Below are positions 18,342 to 26,699 of a stretch of 64,000 nt of DNA, one piece after another. The notes under the pieces are model-generated. The model made no database searches. It had not been told where the DNA came from and was given only the letters and a program-made list of their open reading frames with translations. Source of the DNA: Clostridium ganghwense (GTDB lineage Bacteria; Bacillota; Clostridia; Clostridiales; Clostridiaceae). Positions within the stretch are counted from its first letter, which is position 1, and each line of letters opens with the position of its first letter. The position numbers and the translations under genes were made by a program. The stretch is taken from positions 186,001-250,000 of the forward strand of contig NZ_JAPQES010000004.1 in the NCBI RefSeq assembly GCF_026735165.1, read 5' to 3'.

Positions 18342-19349
18342 TTAAGCTTTAACCTTTGCTTTTGATTCAGCACGTCTTCTTAAAACGTCTACATAAACAG
18401 CACCTATAATAACAAGACCAATTGCAACTGTTTGTAAGTCAGCAGATACACCTAAAAGATTTAAACCATTTCTTAAAACTGAAATTATCATGGCACCAAT
18501 TAAAGTTCCCCAAATTGTACCTGAACCACCCATAAATGATGCTCCACCTATAATACAAGCTGCGATAGCATCTAAGTCAAAATCAAGACCTGCAAGTGGG
18601 AATGCTGCATTAACTCTACCTACCAATATTAAACCAGCAAGACCTGCCATTGTACCGCATAATGTATAAACTACAATTAATGTTTTACTAACATTTACAC
18701 CTGATAATCTTGCAGCTTCTGAGTTACTTCCTACTGCATATATATGTCTACCTTGAGCAGTTCTATTTAAAAATATATGATATCCAACAAAAACTATTAT
18801 TACTAATAGAAAACTTACAGGCACAGGGCCTAAAAATTCAGATCCTAAAAATTGAATTGATTTTGGGAATCCTGATATAGGTGATGCTGCTGTAACCATA
18901 AGTGCAAGTCCTCTAGCAACATTTTTCATACCTAAAGTTGATATAAATGGATGTGGAAGGTGTAATTTAGTAAGTAATAATCCATTTATTAATCCTAAAA
19001 AAGCTCCACAACCTACACATAAAAGCATAGCTAAAAATGGATTAAGTCCTGCTTTTAAAGCTACCCCCATAACACATGTTGACAATGCTAGCATAGAACC
19101 AACAGAAAGATCGATTCCTGCTGTTAATATTGCAAGCAGCATACCAGAAGCAATTAAGCTATTAATAGCTGATTGTCTAGCAACATTCATTAAATTCTTC
19201 AAAGTAAGAAATTTAGGAGATGCAATAGTTAAAACTATACAAAGTAATATCAAACCTAATAAAGGACCAAATTTACTAACAATATCTCTTATTGAATTTC
19301 CATTTTTTTCTGTTGAAAATCTTTCATTTTTTATTTCAGTATTTTGCAT
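18342..19349 (-). CDS. Sugar-type ABC transporter permease (RbsC family)
   Basis: A 335-residue integral membrane protein with about 8-10 hydrophobic segments, the family loop ILTAGIDLSVGSMLAL and the late AIAACIIGGASFMGGSGTIWGT motif typical of CUT2/ribose-type permeases. It would form a homodimer with the ATPase that starts upstream. The gene begins 12 bases after the ATPase stop, behind AAGGGGGG. Inositol uptake is inferred from the operon, since CUT2 permeases carry ribose, inositol and other sugars. Confidence 0.92.
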   Translation of the reverse strand: MQNTEIKNERFSTEKNGNSIRDIVSKFGPLLGLILLCIVLTIASPKFLTLKNLMNVARQSAINSLIASGMLLAILTAGIDLSVGSMLALSTCVMGVALKAGLNPFLAMLLCVGCGAFLGLINGLLLTKLHLPHPFISTLGMKNVARGLALMVTAASPISGFPKSIQFLGSEFLGPVPVSFLLVIIVFVGYHIFLNRTAQGRHIYAVGSNSEAARLSGVNVSKTLIVVYTLCGTMAGLAGLILVGRVNAAFPLAGLDFDLDAIAACIIGGASFMGGSGTIWGTLIGAMIISVLRNGLNLLGVSADLQTVAIGLVIIGAVYVDVLRRRAESKAKVKA

Positions 19350-19361
19350 TTAATTCCCCCC

Positions 19362-20861
19362 TTAATTACTTGCCGTAGCAGCCTTCATAATATTTTCTTG
19401 ACTCAAATCTTCTCTATTTATTTCAGCAGTTAGCTTTCCTTCACTCATTACTACTACCCTATCACTCATTCCAATTACTTCTGGTAATTCTGATGAAATC
19501 ATAATTACTGCAACACCCTCTGAAACCAGCTTATTCATGATATTATAAACTTCTACCTTAGCACCTACATCTATACCTCTAGTAGGTTCATCAAATATAA
19601 ATATATCAGCATCTGTATTAAGCCATTTACCTATAACTACTTTTTGCTGGTTTCCTCCACTTAACTGTCCTGCCATAAATGAAGGATTTGGTGGACTTAT
19701 TTTTAATTTTTTAATATTATCCTCTGCTGATTTTTTCATTTCTTTCAAATTTAATAATGCATTCTTTTTAAATTTTTTATAACAACTAATAGCCATGTTA
19801 AAATCTATAGTATTCCCAAGTATCAATCCTTGACTTTTTCTGTCTTCTGTTAAAAATGCTATACCATTATTCATGGCATCTGTTGGTGTTTTTATCTTAA
19901 CTTCCTTACCTTTAATATAAACTTTGCCATCATCTACTGGATCAGCACCAAAAATTGCTCTAACAACCTCTGTACGCCCTGCTCCAACAAGCCCTGCCAT
20001 ACCTAATATTTCTCCCTTTCTAAGACTAAAACTAATATTTTCAAAAACACCGTTTCTTTTTAAGTTCTCAACTCTTAATACTTCTTCTCCAATTTCAGTT
20101 TTAATTTTAGGAAATTGCTGTTCTAAGCTTCTTCCTACCATTAATTTAATTAATTCATCTTCTGTTAACTCTTCAACATCTAAAGTTTTTATTTTCTTTC
20201 CATCTCTCATTACAGTAACTCTATCGCAAATCTCAAAAATTTCTGGAAGTCTATGCGATATAAAAATTATTGCTATTCCTTTTTCTTTTAGTCCTTGTAT
20301 TGTTCGCATTAATTCTCTTACTTCTCTTTCACTTAAACTTGAAGTAGGTTCATCCATAATTAATAATTTAGTATCTATACACAGTGATTTAGCTATTTCA
20401 ACCATCTGCTGATGTCCCATTCCAAGTTCACCAATATTCATTTTAGGATCAAATTCTTGTCCTAACTCTTCAAGCACTTCCTTTGCTTTTTCAGTCATTT
20501 TCTTTACATCAAGCATCCCTTTTTTATTTTTAGTCTTAATTTCTCTACCTATAAATATATTGTCAACAACCTTTAAATCTGGAAGTATATTAAGCTCTTG
20601 ATAAATAGCATTTATACCTAGCTGCATAGCATGCTTTGGGCCTTGAATAACTGTTTCTTTTCCTTCTACAAATATCTTCCCAGCATCATTTTTATATGCA
20701 CCAGTCAATATCTTTATCAAAGTGGATTTTCCAGCCCCATTTTCACCAATTAAGCCATGAATTTCTCCTGGTCGTACTTCCAAATCTATTGAATCAAGTG
20801 CCTTAACTCCTGGAAACACTTTAGAAACACCCTTTAACTCAATAAGTGGTTGTTTCATCAT
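19362..20861 (-). CDS. Sugar-type ABC transporter ATP-binding protein (RbsA family, two ABC domains)
   Basis: A 499-residue protein with two tandem nucleotide-binding domains, as in RbsA/MglA. The first has Walker A GENGAGKSTL, a signature-like region and Walker B LLIMDEPTSSL. The second has a degenerate Walker A (GLVGAGRTE), signature LSGGNQQKV and FIFDEPTRGIDVG. It energises uptake with the downstream permease. The ATG at 20861 follows GGAGGT. A 15-bp inverted repeat in the 119-base gap before it may set a lower expression level than that of the binding protein. Confidence 0.95.
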   Translation of the reverse strand: MMKQPLIELKGVSKVFPGVKALDSIDLEVRPGEIHGLIGENGAGKSTLIKILTGAYKNDAGKIFVEGKETVIQGPKHAMQLGINAIYQELNILPDLKVVDNIFIGREIKTKNKKGMLDVKKMTEKAKEVLEELGQEFDPKMNIGELGMGHQQMVEIAKSLCIDTKLLIMDEPTSSLSEREVRELMRTIQGLKEKGIAIIFISHRLPEIFEICDRVTVMRDGKKIKTLDVEELTEDELIKLMVGRSLEQQFPKIKTEIGEEVLRVENLKRNGVFENISFSLRKGEILGMAGLVGAGRTEVVRAIFGADPVDDGKVYIKGKEVKIKTPTDAMNNGIAFLTEDRKSQGLILGNTIDFNMAISCYKKFKKNALLNLKEMKKSAEDNIKKLKISPPNPSFMAGQLSGGNQQKVVIGKWLNTDADIFIFDEPTRGIDVGAKVEVYNIMNKLVSEGVAVIMISSELPEVIGMSDRVVVMSEGKLTAEINREDLSQENIMKAATASN

Positions 20862-20907
20862 AAACCACCTCCAATTTCTACCTTTAAAATAGCATTTCTT
20901 ATCTAAT

Positions 20908-20961
20908 AAATCACTTTACAAGTTTTTTAATTTATATACTTAATTACTTGTAAAGTGATTT
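20908..20961 (-). repeat. Perfect 15-bp inverted repeat between binding-protein and ATPase genes
   Basis: Arms 20908-20922 and 20947-20961 (AAATCACTTTACAAG and its complement), loop 24 bases, no T run on the minus strand. Hairpins in this position often protect the 3' end of the abundant binding-protein message. Confidence 0.8.
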
Positions 20962-20980
20962 TCATTTCTACTTCTCTATA

Positions 20981-21973
20981 CTACTTACCTAATATTTTAT
21001 TTAAATCTTCTTGAGCCTTATCAACACTATCTTTATCTATTAAGCTAGTTCCAGTATCTATTCTTGAATCAATTTTCTCTCCTTTAACTACTTTAACAGC
21101 TGCTTCTACACCTGTTTTACCCATGTTATATGCATTTTGTGCAACTGTTGCAGTAAGTTCTCCTGCTTTAATAGCTTTTAATGCATCTGGAGAACCATCA
21201 AATCCAACAACTACAACATCTGCTTTGTTTGCTTGTTTAAGAGCTCTAACTGCGCCTAAAGCCATTTCATCATTTGAGCAGAATACGCCTTTTACATTTG
21301 GATGTGTTTGAAGAAGATTTTCCATTACTGTCATAGCTTTATTTCTATCACTATCTGCAGGTTGAACCTCTATAAGCTTTAATCCTGCTGCTTCTATTTC
21401 TTCTTTTGCTCCATTTACACGTTGATCATGTGTAGCATCGCCAAGTGCTCCTCTTATAACAACAATTTCAGAACCTTTTTCAAGTTTTTCTCCTATATAT
21501 TTACCTGCCATTTTTCCACCAGCAACATTACCAGTTCCTATAAATGACTTTTTCTTATCCCATTCAGCATCAGTATCTATTAAAAGTACAGGTATTTTTT
21601 GTTCATCAGCTTTATCAAATGAAGTTATTGCTGCACTTGGTTGAGATGGTGAGATAACTAGAGCAGATACATTCTTTACTATCTGGTCTTCCATCATAGA
21701 AGTTTGTCCCATAATATCAGTTTCAGCATTAGGTCCTATTACTTCTATTTTTACACCTAGTTCTTTAGCTCCATCTAAAGCACCTGCTTGAACTAATTTC
21801 CAATAATCACTATTAAGTGTTTTTAAAACAACTCCAATAGTAACTTCTTCTGATTTTTTTTCAGCACCTGCATCTTTACCAGCAGTTGCAGCATTTTTGT
21901 TTCCACATCCTACAAATGCTGAAGCTAGCATAGTAGAAATAATAATAGTTCCTAAAATTTTCTTAATTTTCAT
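20981..21973 (-). CDS. ABC transporter substrate-binding lipoprotein (RbsB family), predicted inositol binder
   Basis: A 330-residue lipoprotein, first gene of the operon. The signal ends in a lipobox AFVGC with Cys23, followed by a Lys/Ala/Glu linker and a periplasmic-binding-protein type 1 fold: IGVVLKTLNSDYWKLVQAGA, ALVISPSQPSA, LIDTDAEWD, GVFCSNDEMALGAV and VVGFDGSPDAL. These match ribose/inositol-type binding proteins. The upstream ATG (21994) has no ribosome site, while ATG 21973 follows GAGGGGGAG. The ligand is inferred to be inositol from the iol genes. A leader of about 260 bases precedes it. Confidence 0.92.
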   Translation of the reverse strand: MKIKKILGTIIISTMLASAFVGCGNKNAATAGKDAGAEKKSEEVTIGVVLKTLNSDYWKLVQAGALDGAKELGVKIEVIGPNAETDIMGQTSMMEDQIVKNVSALVISPSQPSAAITSFDKADEQKIPVLLIDTDAEWDKKKSFIGTGNVAGGKMAGKYIGEKLEKGSEIVVIRGALGDATHDQRVNGAKEEIEAAGLKLIEVQPADSDRNKAMTVMENLLQTHPNVKGVFCSNDEMALGAVRALKQANKADVVVVGFDGSPDALKAIKAGELTATVAQNAYNMGKTGVEAAVKVVKGEKIDSRIDTGTSLIDKDSVDKAQEDLNKILGK

Positions 21974-22087
21974 TAAATACTCCCCCTCATCCATATTTTC
22001 TCATTTTTTAATTATTTGTAGTAAGCTTGGCTACACTCTTATAAAATTCCCTCCTTTTTTATTTTTGGTATTAACTTTATAAGAATT

Positions 22088-22135
22088 ACATAAGATTAAA
22101 ACCTTTTCATACAATACAATATTTTAATCTTATGT
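22088..22135. repeat. Perfect 14-bp inverted repeat in the inositol operon leader
   Basis: Arms 22088-22101 and 22122-22135 (ACATAAGATTAAAA and its complement), loop 20 bases. It is transcribed if the promoter at 22244-22271 is used. It could be an operator or an RNA hairpin; no T run follows. The rest of the gap 21974-22447 holds the promoter, the direct repeats listed here, and AT-rich sequence. Confidence 0.7.
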
Positions 22136-22243
22136 TAATAATTAACTTTAGATAGTAAAAAGGATTTTTTCTTTTTTTATAGAATAATTAATAAATGTAA
22201 TTTTTTTCATAACATATCATATTTTGTATCGGACCATGTTTAT

Positions 22244-22271
22244 ATTATACAAAACATTCTGAATATTTCAA
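22244..22271 (-). promoter_or_regulatory. Putative promoter of the inositol operon
   Basis: Minus strand TTGAAA (22266-22271), 16 bp, TATAAT (22244-22249). It would give a 5' leader of about 265 bases. Confidence 0.6.
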
Positions 22272-22278
22272 TTTGTAA

Positions 22279-22320
22279 ACTTTTACTATTTGTTTAAATT
22301 TTAAATACTTTTACTATTTG
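22279..22320. promoter_or_regulatory. Direct repeat pair, candidate AraC-type activator sites
   Basis: The 14-mer ACTTTTACTATTTG occurs at 22279-22292 and 22307-22320, start-to-start 28 bp. The pair lies directly upstream of the -35 box of the minus-strand promoter (centred near -49 and -77) and between the operon and the regulator gene. AraC proteins usually bind direct repeats at such positions. A related ATAGTAAAA stretch is at 22152-22160. Confidence 0.5.
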
Positions 22321-22447
22321 AATATTAATAAATTATTTAAATCATACTACTGTATAAATCCTTGTTTTTATTACAATTACTGGATCCAAGCCTATTTTAT
22401 TGAAATAAATTTATTAACTAATCTACTATTCTTAGAAAGGTGATAAA

Positions 22448-24784
22448 ATGAAAATAAAAAAAGATATATTTGTAAAATTTAATTTAAACAGTACATTTAC
22501 AAAACTTATAAGTTCATATTTAATTATCATTTCTGTTATTTTATTTATAGCTTCATTAACTTTTTATACAAATTATAAAAAACTAATTATTAAACAAGGG
22601 ATTGATACTTCAACAAAAACTTTGCACCAAGCAGATTATTATACTAACTTTAATTTAAATTGGTCTAAATCTTTTCTTTACGAACTATATCTTGATAATG
22701 ATATTCATAATTTAATGTACACCACCTCTCCAGAACTAAAGAAAGCTGGACTAACTAAGCTAAAGGACATAAGTTCAATATCATCTAACATAGATTCTAT
22801 TTATATTTACAATAAAGCTAATAACTGTTTTTATTCTTCCTTAGATATAAAATTACAGCCCAACTATGAAAATACAATGGAAACTCTACTTTTAAATACT
22901 AAAGAAACCTTTAGCTCTAATTTTATTCCCAACAAAATAACGATTACATCCAAAGAAGGTAAAACAATAACTAAAAATATTCTTTCTATATTTTTATCTA
23001 ATGTTGCTAGTTCTAATAATAAGCTTCCTGATGGAGCAATTATTTTAAATATTAATGCTGATATGCTTGGAAAATATTTTAAACAAAACTATGAAATTGA
23101 TAATACTCTATTTGCAATCAATACTAAAGGAGAAGTAGTTTTAGATTCTAATCCTACTAAGTTTTTATGTAATATTTCTAGTAAAATTCACATAAAATCT
23201 ATACTTAACTCACATAAATTAAAAGATAATTTTACTAGTTCTATAGATAATAAAACTTATTTTATTACCTATACAACTTCAAAAAATACCAACTTAAAAT
23301 TTATAAATATTATTCCTTATGAGGATTTATTAGGAAAGACAAAAGAAGTAATGAATTCATTATTTTTTGTAGCTTTAATTTTATTTTTACTTGGAATTAT
23401 ACTTGCATATATTATGTCCAATAAGATATATGCTCCAATAAATAAAATAGTAAATCGTATGAAATCTACTAATGCCTTAAATAATAATTCTACAAACTCT
23501 AAAACTAAAAATGAACTAGAATACTTATCAGATGCAATAGATGATATATTATCTCAACCTGCTAGCCTACAAAGATTATCACTGGAAGAGATAGTTTTTA
23601 TCAGAAAAAGATTCTTAAAAGATCTACTAGTAAATGATGCAAAAAATGTAATTGATTACAATGCTAAATTTAATGAATTAGACATTAAAATAGATATGGG
23701 GAATCTTATTGTTGTAGTTTTTAAAATTGATTTTGTAAAAAAACTCTATGATAAATATTCCACTAAAACTGATAGGCGATTGATTAGATTTGGAATAAAA
23801 AACGTAATAACAGAAATACTTTCAACTAACTATCAAACTGAAACTATAATTGTGGATAATACTATAGTTGCAATTTTAAGTATAAACCAAGAAATAGATA
23901 ACACTATATTAGACACCATAATAAGCTGTAGTAAAAACATTCAAAATAATATATTTGAGTCTTTAAACATTTCCCTTTCGGCTAGTATAGGAGACTTTGC
24001 CAAAGATATATTTGCAATATCTAAATCTTATACTCGTGCTAATAAATATCTTAACTACACCTTTAAATATGGTTCAAACGCTATATTATATGAACATAAA
24101 ATTTCTAAGGATCTTTCTACGGAATATAAATATGATGAAAATATAGAACGTGCTCTTTTTGAAGCTATTAAACTAGGGAAAATATCTAAAGTAGAAACTC
24201 AATTAGATAAAATGTTTAATGAAATATTAAACTATTATTATGATGATATGATATTAGCTATAACCAACTTAGCTATTAATTCGGAAAAATTAATTAATAA
24301 TCTATATAATATAAACAACGAAAATTCATGTGCTAATATAAACAATTTTATTCATAATTTAAATAACCTTGAAACAATTGAAGATGCAAAACTCTGGTTA
24401 TTAGATTTGTATAAAAGCGTTATTGATAAATTAACTAAGAAAAAACTAAACAAAACAAATGTGCTAGTAAATGATGTAAAAAAATATATTCATAATAATT
24501 TTTCTAATTCATCACTATCAATAGATGGACTTGCTGACCAATTTAATATATCTCCTAATTACTTAAGATCTATTTTTAAAAATACCGCTGGTAAATCAAT
24601 TTCTAAATACATAGCTGATTGCAGATTTGATAAAGCTAAATCCTTATTAAACACTACAGACTTACCAGTTATTCAAATATCATCTAAAGTTGGTTATAAT
24701 AATAGTAATTATTTTTACACTGCTTTTAAAAAAACATATGGTATATCTCCATCTCAATATAGGAAAATGAATAAAATAAGTTAA
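22448..24784 (+). CDS. Membrane-bound sensor/AraC-family transcriptional regulator of the inositol operon
   Basis: A 778-residue protein. TM1 at about 21-41 and TM2 at about 300-325 flank an extracytoplasmic sensor of about 260 residues (Cache-like by size). A linker follows, then a middle domain of about 280 residues. A C-terminal AraC/XylS DNA-binding domain at about 675-775 shows two helix-turn-helices (LSIDGLADQFNISPNYLRSIFK and VIQISSKVGYNNSNYFYTAFKK) and the family end YGISPSQYRK. This YesM/YesN-like fusion architecture is common among Firmicute sugar regulators. It is divergent from the transporter gene, so it very likely controls the inositol operon and perhaps senses inositol or the loaded binding protein. 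The start follows AAAGGTG. Confidence 0.9.
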   Translation: MKIKKDIFVKFNLNSTFTKLISSYLIIISVILFIASLTFYTNYKKLIIKQGIDTSTKTLHQADYYTNFNLNWSKSFLYELYLDNDIHNLMYTTSPELKKAGLTKLKDISSISSNIDSIYIYNKANNCFYSSLDIKLQPNYENTMETLLLNTKETFSSNFIPNKITITSKEGKTITKNILSIFLSNVASSNNKLPDGAIILNINADMLGKYFKQNYEIDNTLFAINTKGEVVLDSNPTKFLCNISSKIHIKSILNSHKLKDNFTSSIDNKTYFITYTTSKNTNLKFINIIPYEDLLGKTKEVMNSLFFVALILFLLGIILAYIMSNKIYAPINKIVNRMKSTNALNNNSTNSKTKNELEYLSDAIDDILSQPASLQRLSLEEIVFIRKRFLKDLLVNDAKNVIDYNAKFNELDIKIDMGNLIVVVFKIDFVKKLYDKYSTKTDRRLIRFGIKNVITEILSTNYQTETIIVDNTIVAILSINQEIDNTILDTIISCSKNIQNNIFESLNISLSASIGDFAKDIFAISKSYTRANKYLNYTFKYGSNAILYEHKISKDLSTEYKYDENIERALFEAIKLGKISKVETQLDKMFNEILNYYYDDMILAITNLAINSEKLINNLYNINNENSCANINNFIHNLNNLETIEDAKLWLLDLYKSVIDKLTKKKLNKTNVLVNDVKKYIHNNFSNSSLSIDGLADQFNISPNYLRSIFKNTAGKSISKYIADCRFDKAKSLLNTTDLPVIQISSKVGYNNSNYFYTAFKKTYGISPSQYRKMNKIS

Positions 24785-24833
24785 TAAAAAAGCATGAAAC
24801 ATATCACATGGTGTGATGTTTCATGCTTTTTTA
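24785..24833. terminator. Bidirectional terminator between regulator and phosphomutase
   Basis: Long stem with AAGCATGAAACA/TGTTTCATGCTT plus an inner ATCACA/TGTGAT, T6 on the plus side and matching A6 on the other. Confidence 0.9.
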
Positions 24834-26375
24834 TTATTTTAAATTTAGATATGAATTTACAGCAGTAAAATCAATATGCTTATATTTACTTAAAAACTCT
24901 AGTAACTTTGATAAAATAAATTTTATTCCTTCTTCAGAATCAGATTCTATATTTAAAGGCATTACAGGATCATGCAAGGATAATCTTAATAAAAACCATC
25001 CATCTCCCACTTCTTTATCACATGCAACACGAATCCCTTCATAATTGTTAGGTATAATGTGCCATCCTTTTTCAGTTTCACAATATGACTCTAAATCTTC
25101 TATTATCTTGTTTCCATAAGCTTTAAAGTCTTCAGATTTTATCTTCATTCTAAGTTCTAAGCTTTCTAGTGGCTCTTCTAATTCCTTAATAAGACTATGT
25201 AAGGATTTGTTTTCCTCTAGCTTAATCTTTGCCATTTTTATTAAAATTTTAGCTATTAAATAAGCCCCATCATCAAGAAAATAATTTTCTTTTAAAGCTG
25301 CATGTCCTGACGTTTCTATAGCCAAGCAACATTCTTTACCCTCTTTATTTAAACGAATAGCTTCATTTATAACATTCTTATATCCTCTTTTAAAACGATG
25401 ATGAACTCCTCCCAGTCTTTCTTCAATAAACGTTTTTAACCCATTAGATGTAATAGAGTCTGTAACAATAATAGAATTAGGATGTTCCTCTAATATAACA
25501 GAAGATATCAAAGCAATTAAACGATTTCTATTAATTTCATTACCTTCACCATCCACTACAGCAGCACGATCTACATCTGTATCAAATATAATTCCTAAAT
25601 CTGCATGGTTTTCAAGTACAGCCTTTTGAATAGAAGCCATAGCTTCTTTTTCTTCTGGATTAGGAATATGATTTGGAAATCTACCATCTGGCTCAATAAA
25701 TTGACTTCCTGTAGTATCTGCCCCTAAAGGTTTTAAAACCTTATCTACAAAAAATCCTCCTGCACCATTACCTGCATCAACAATTATTTTAAAATCTCTA
25801 AGAGGTTTTAATTTATCTACAGGATCATTAACTCCTTCTCTTATTTTATTTACTAAAATGTCACAGTATACAGAAATAAAATCTATTATTTTAACTTCGC
25901 CTTTATTTTGCACCTTTGCGAAATCGTTTTCTTCGGCTATAGATAATACTTCTACAATATTTTCTTTTTCAACTCCACCTTCCTTTGTGAAAAATTTCAT
26001 TCCATTTCTATTAAAAGGTAGATGGCTAGCTGTTACCATAATTGCTCCATCAAAATTATATTCTTCTAAAATTGTAGTCATAAACATAGCTGGAGTAGAT
26101 GCCATTCCACAATCATAAACTTCACACCCTAAATCAGTAAGACCCTTTATTAACGCATTCTTAAGCTTTTCTGCTGAAAGTCTAGAATCGGTACCTACAG
26201 ATATTTTTAATCCATTAAAATTTTTATTTTTTTTATTAGACAGCCATACTCCAAAAGAAGCTCCTATGATATTAACCACTTCTTCAGTTAAATTAACACT
26301 TTCTCCTTCAACTCCTTCTAACGCAACGCCTCTTATATCTGTTCCATTTCTAAATTTTTCCCACTTTATATCCAA
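24834..26375 (-). CDS. Phosphoglucomutase/phosphomannomutase family protein
   Basis: A 513-residue alpha-D-phosphohexomutase that moves phosphate between C1 and C6 of a hexose. The phosphoserine loop is TASHLPFNRNG (variant of TASHNP), the metal loop DTDVDRAAV, the sugar loop ETSGHAALKEN, and the C-terminal phosphate loop region GIRVACDKEVGDGW. It starts with TTG at 26375, 7 bases after AAGGAGG; no in-frame ATG fits. The HLP variant and the length mark a subgroup different from the mutase at 63168. Substrate specificity cannot be told from sequence. Single gene. Confidence 0.9.
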   Translation of the reverse strand: MDIKWEKFRNGTDIRGVALEGVEGESVNLTEEVVNIIGASFGVWLSNKKNKNFNGLKISVGTDSRLSAEKLKNALIKGLTDLGCEVYDCGMASTPAMFMTTILEEYNFDGAIMVTASHLPFNRNGMKFFTKEGGVEKENIVEVLSIAEENDFAKVQNKGEVKIIDFISVYCDILVNKIREGVNDPVDKLKPLRDFKIIVDAGNGAGGFFVDKVLKPLGADTTGSQFIEPDGRFPNHIPNPEEKEAMASIQKAVLENHADLGIIFDTDVDRAAVVDGEGNEINRNRLIALISSVILEEHPNSIIVTDSITSNGLKTFIEERLGGVHHRFKRGYKNVINEAIRLNKEGKECCLAIETSGHAALKENYFLDDGAYLIAKILIKMAKIKLEENKSLHSLIKELEEPLESLELRMKIKSEDFKAYGNKIIEDLESYCETEKGWHIIPNNYEGIRVACDKEVGDGWFLLRLSLHDPVMPLNIESDSEEGIKFILSKLLEFLSKYKHIDFTAVNSYLNLK

Positions 26376-26642
26376 ATTTAATACCTCCTTATACTTAGGT
26401 AAATATCATTTTAATATATTTATCTACATTTTTCTACAATTTATCCTTTAAGCAAATGCATAACTAGTATATCCAAAAGAAAGCAATTAATCTTTTTTAA
26501 ATCCATTATAAGTTAACCCTCCTAAATTACTTACAAACCTTCAATTGTATTATTTACTTAAACCAACGTATGAATACATTATATATTATTTATGTAAATA
26601 TTTGTATATATTTTAATGATTTTTTTTAAAAGAAATTAAGCA
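26376..26642. other. AT-rich intergenic region upstream of the phosphomutase
   Basis: It holds the mutase leader. A possible 21-codon reading frame (minus, 26441-26506, ATG 10 bases after AGGAGGG) is present but weak. I see no conserved RNA motif. Confidence 0.4.
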
Positions 26643-26684
26643 CAAAAAAAGACAATGCCTTTTCTATTTGCATCGTCTTTTTTT
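26643..26684 (-). terminator. Terminator of addB-addA-yhaM
   Basis: Stem AAAGAC-ATGC with GCAT-GTCTTT (one mismatch) followed by T7 on the minus strand, 16 bases past the yhaM stop. Confidence 0.85.
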
Positions 26685-26699
26685 GTATTTATAATTTAA

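Noticed and set aside
22017-22035. TGTAG...CTACA dyad around AAGCTT near the binding-protein gene
   Set aside because: Only 5-bp arms; weaker than the 14-bp repeat nearby.
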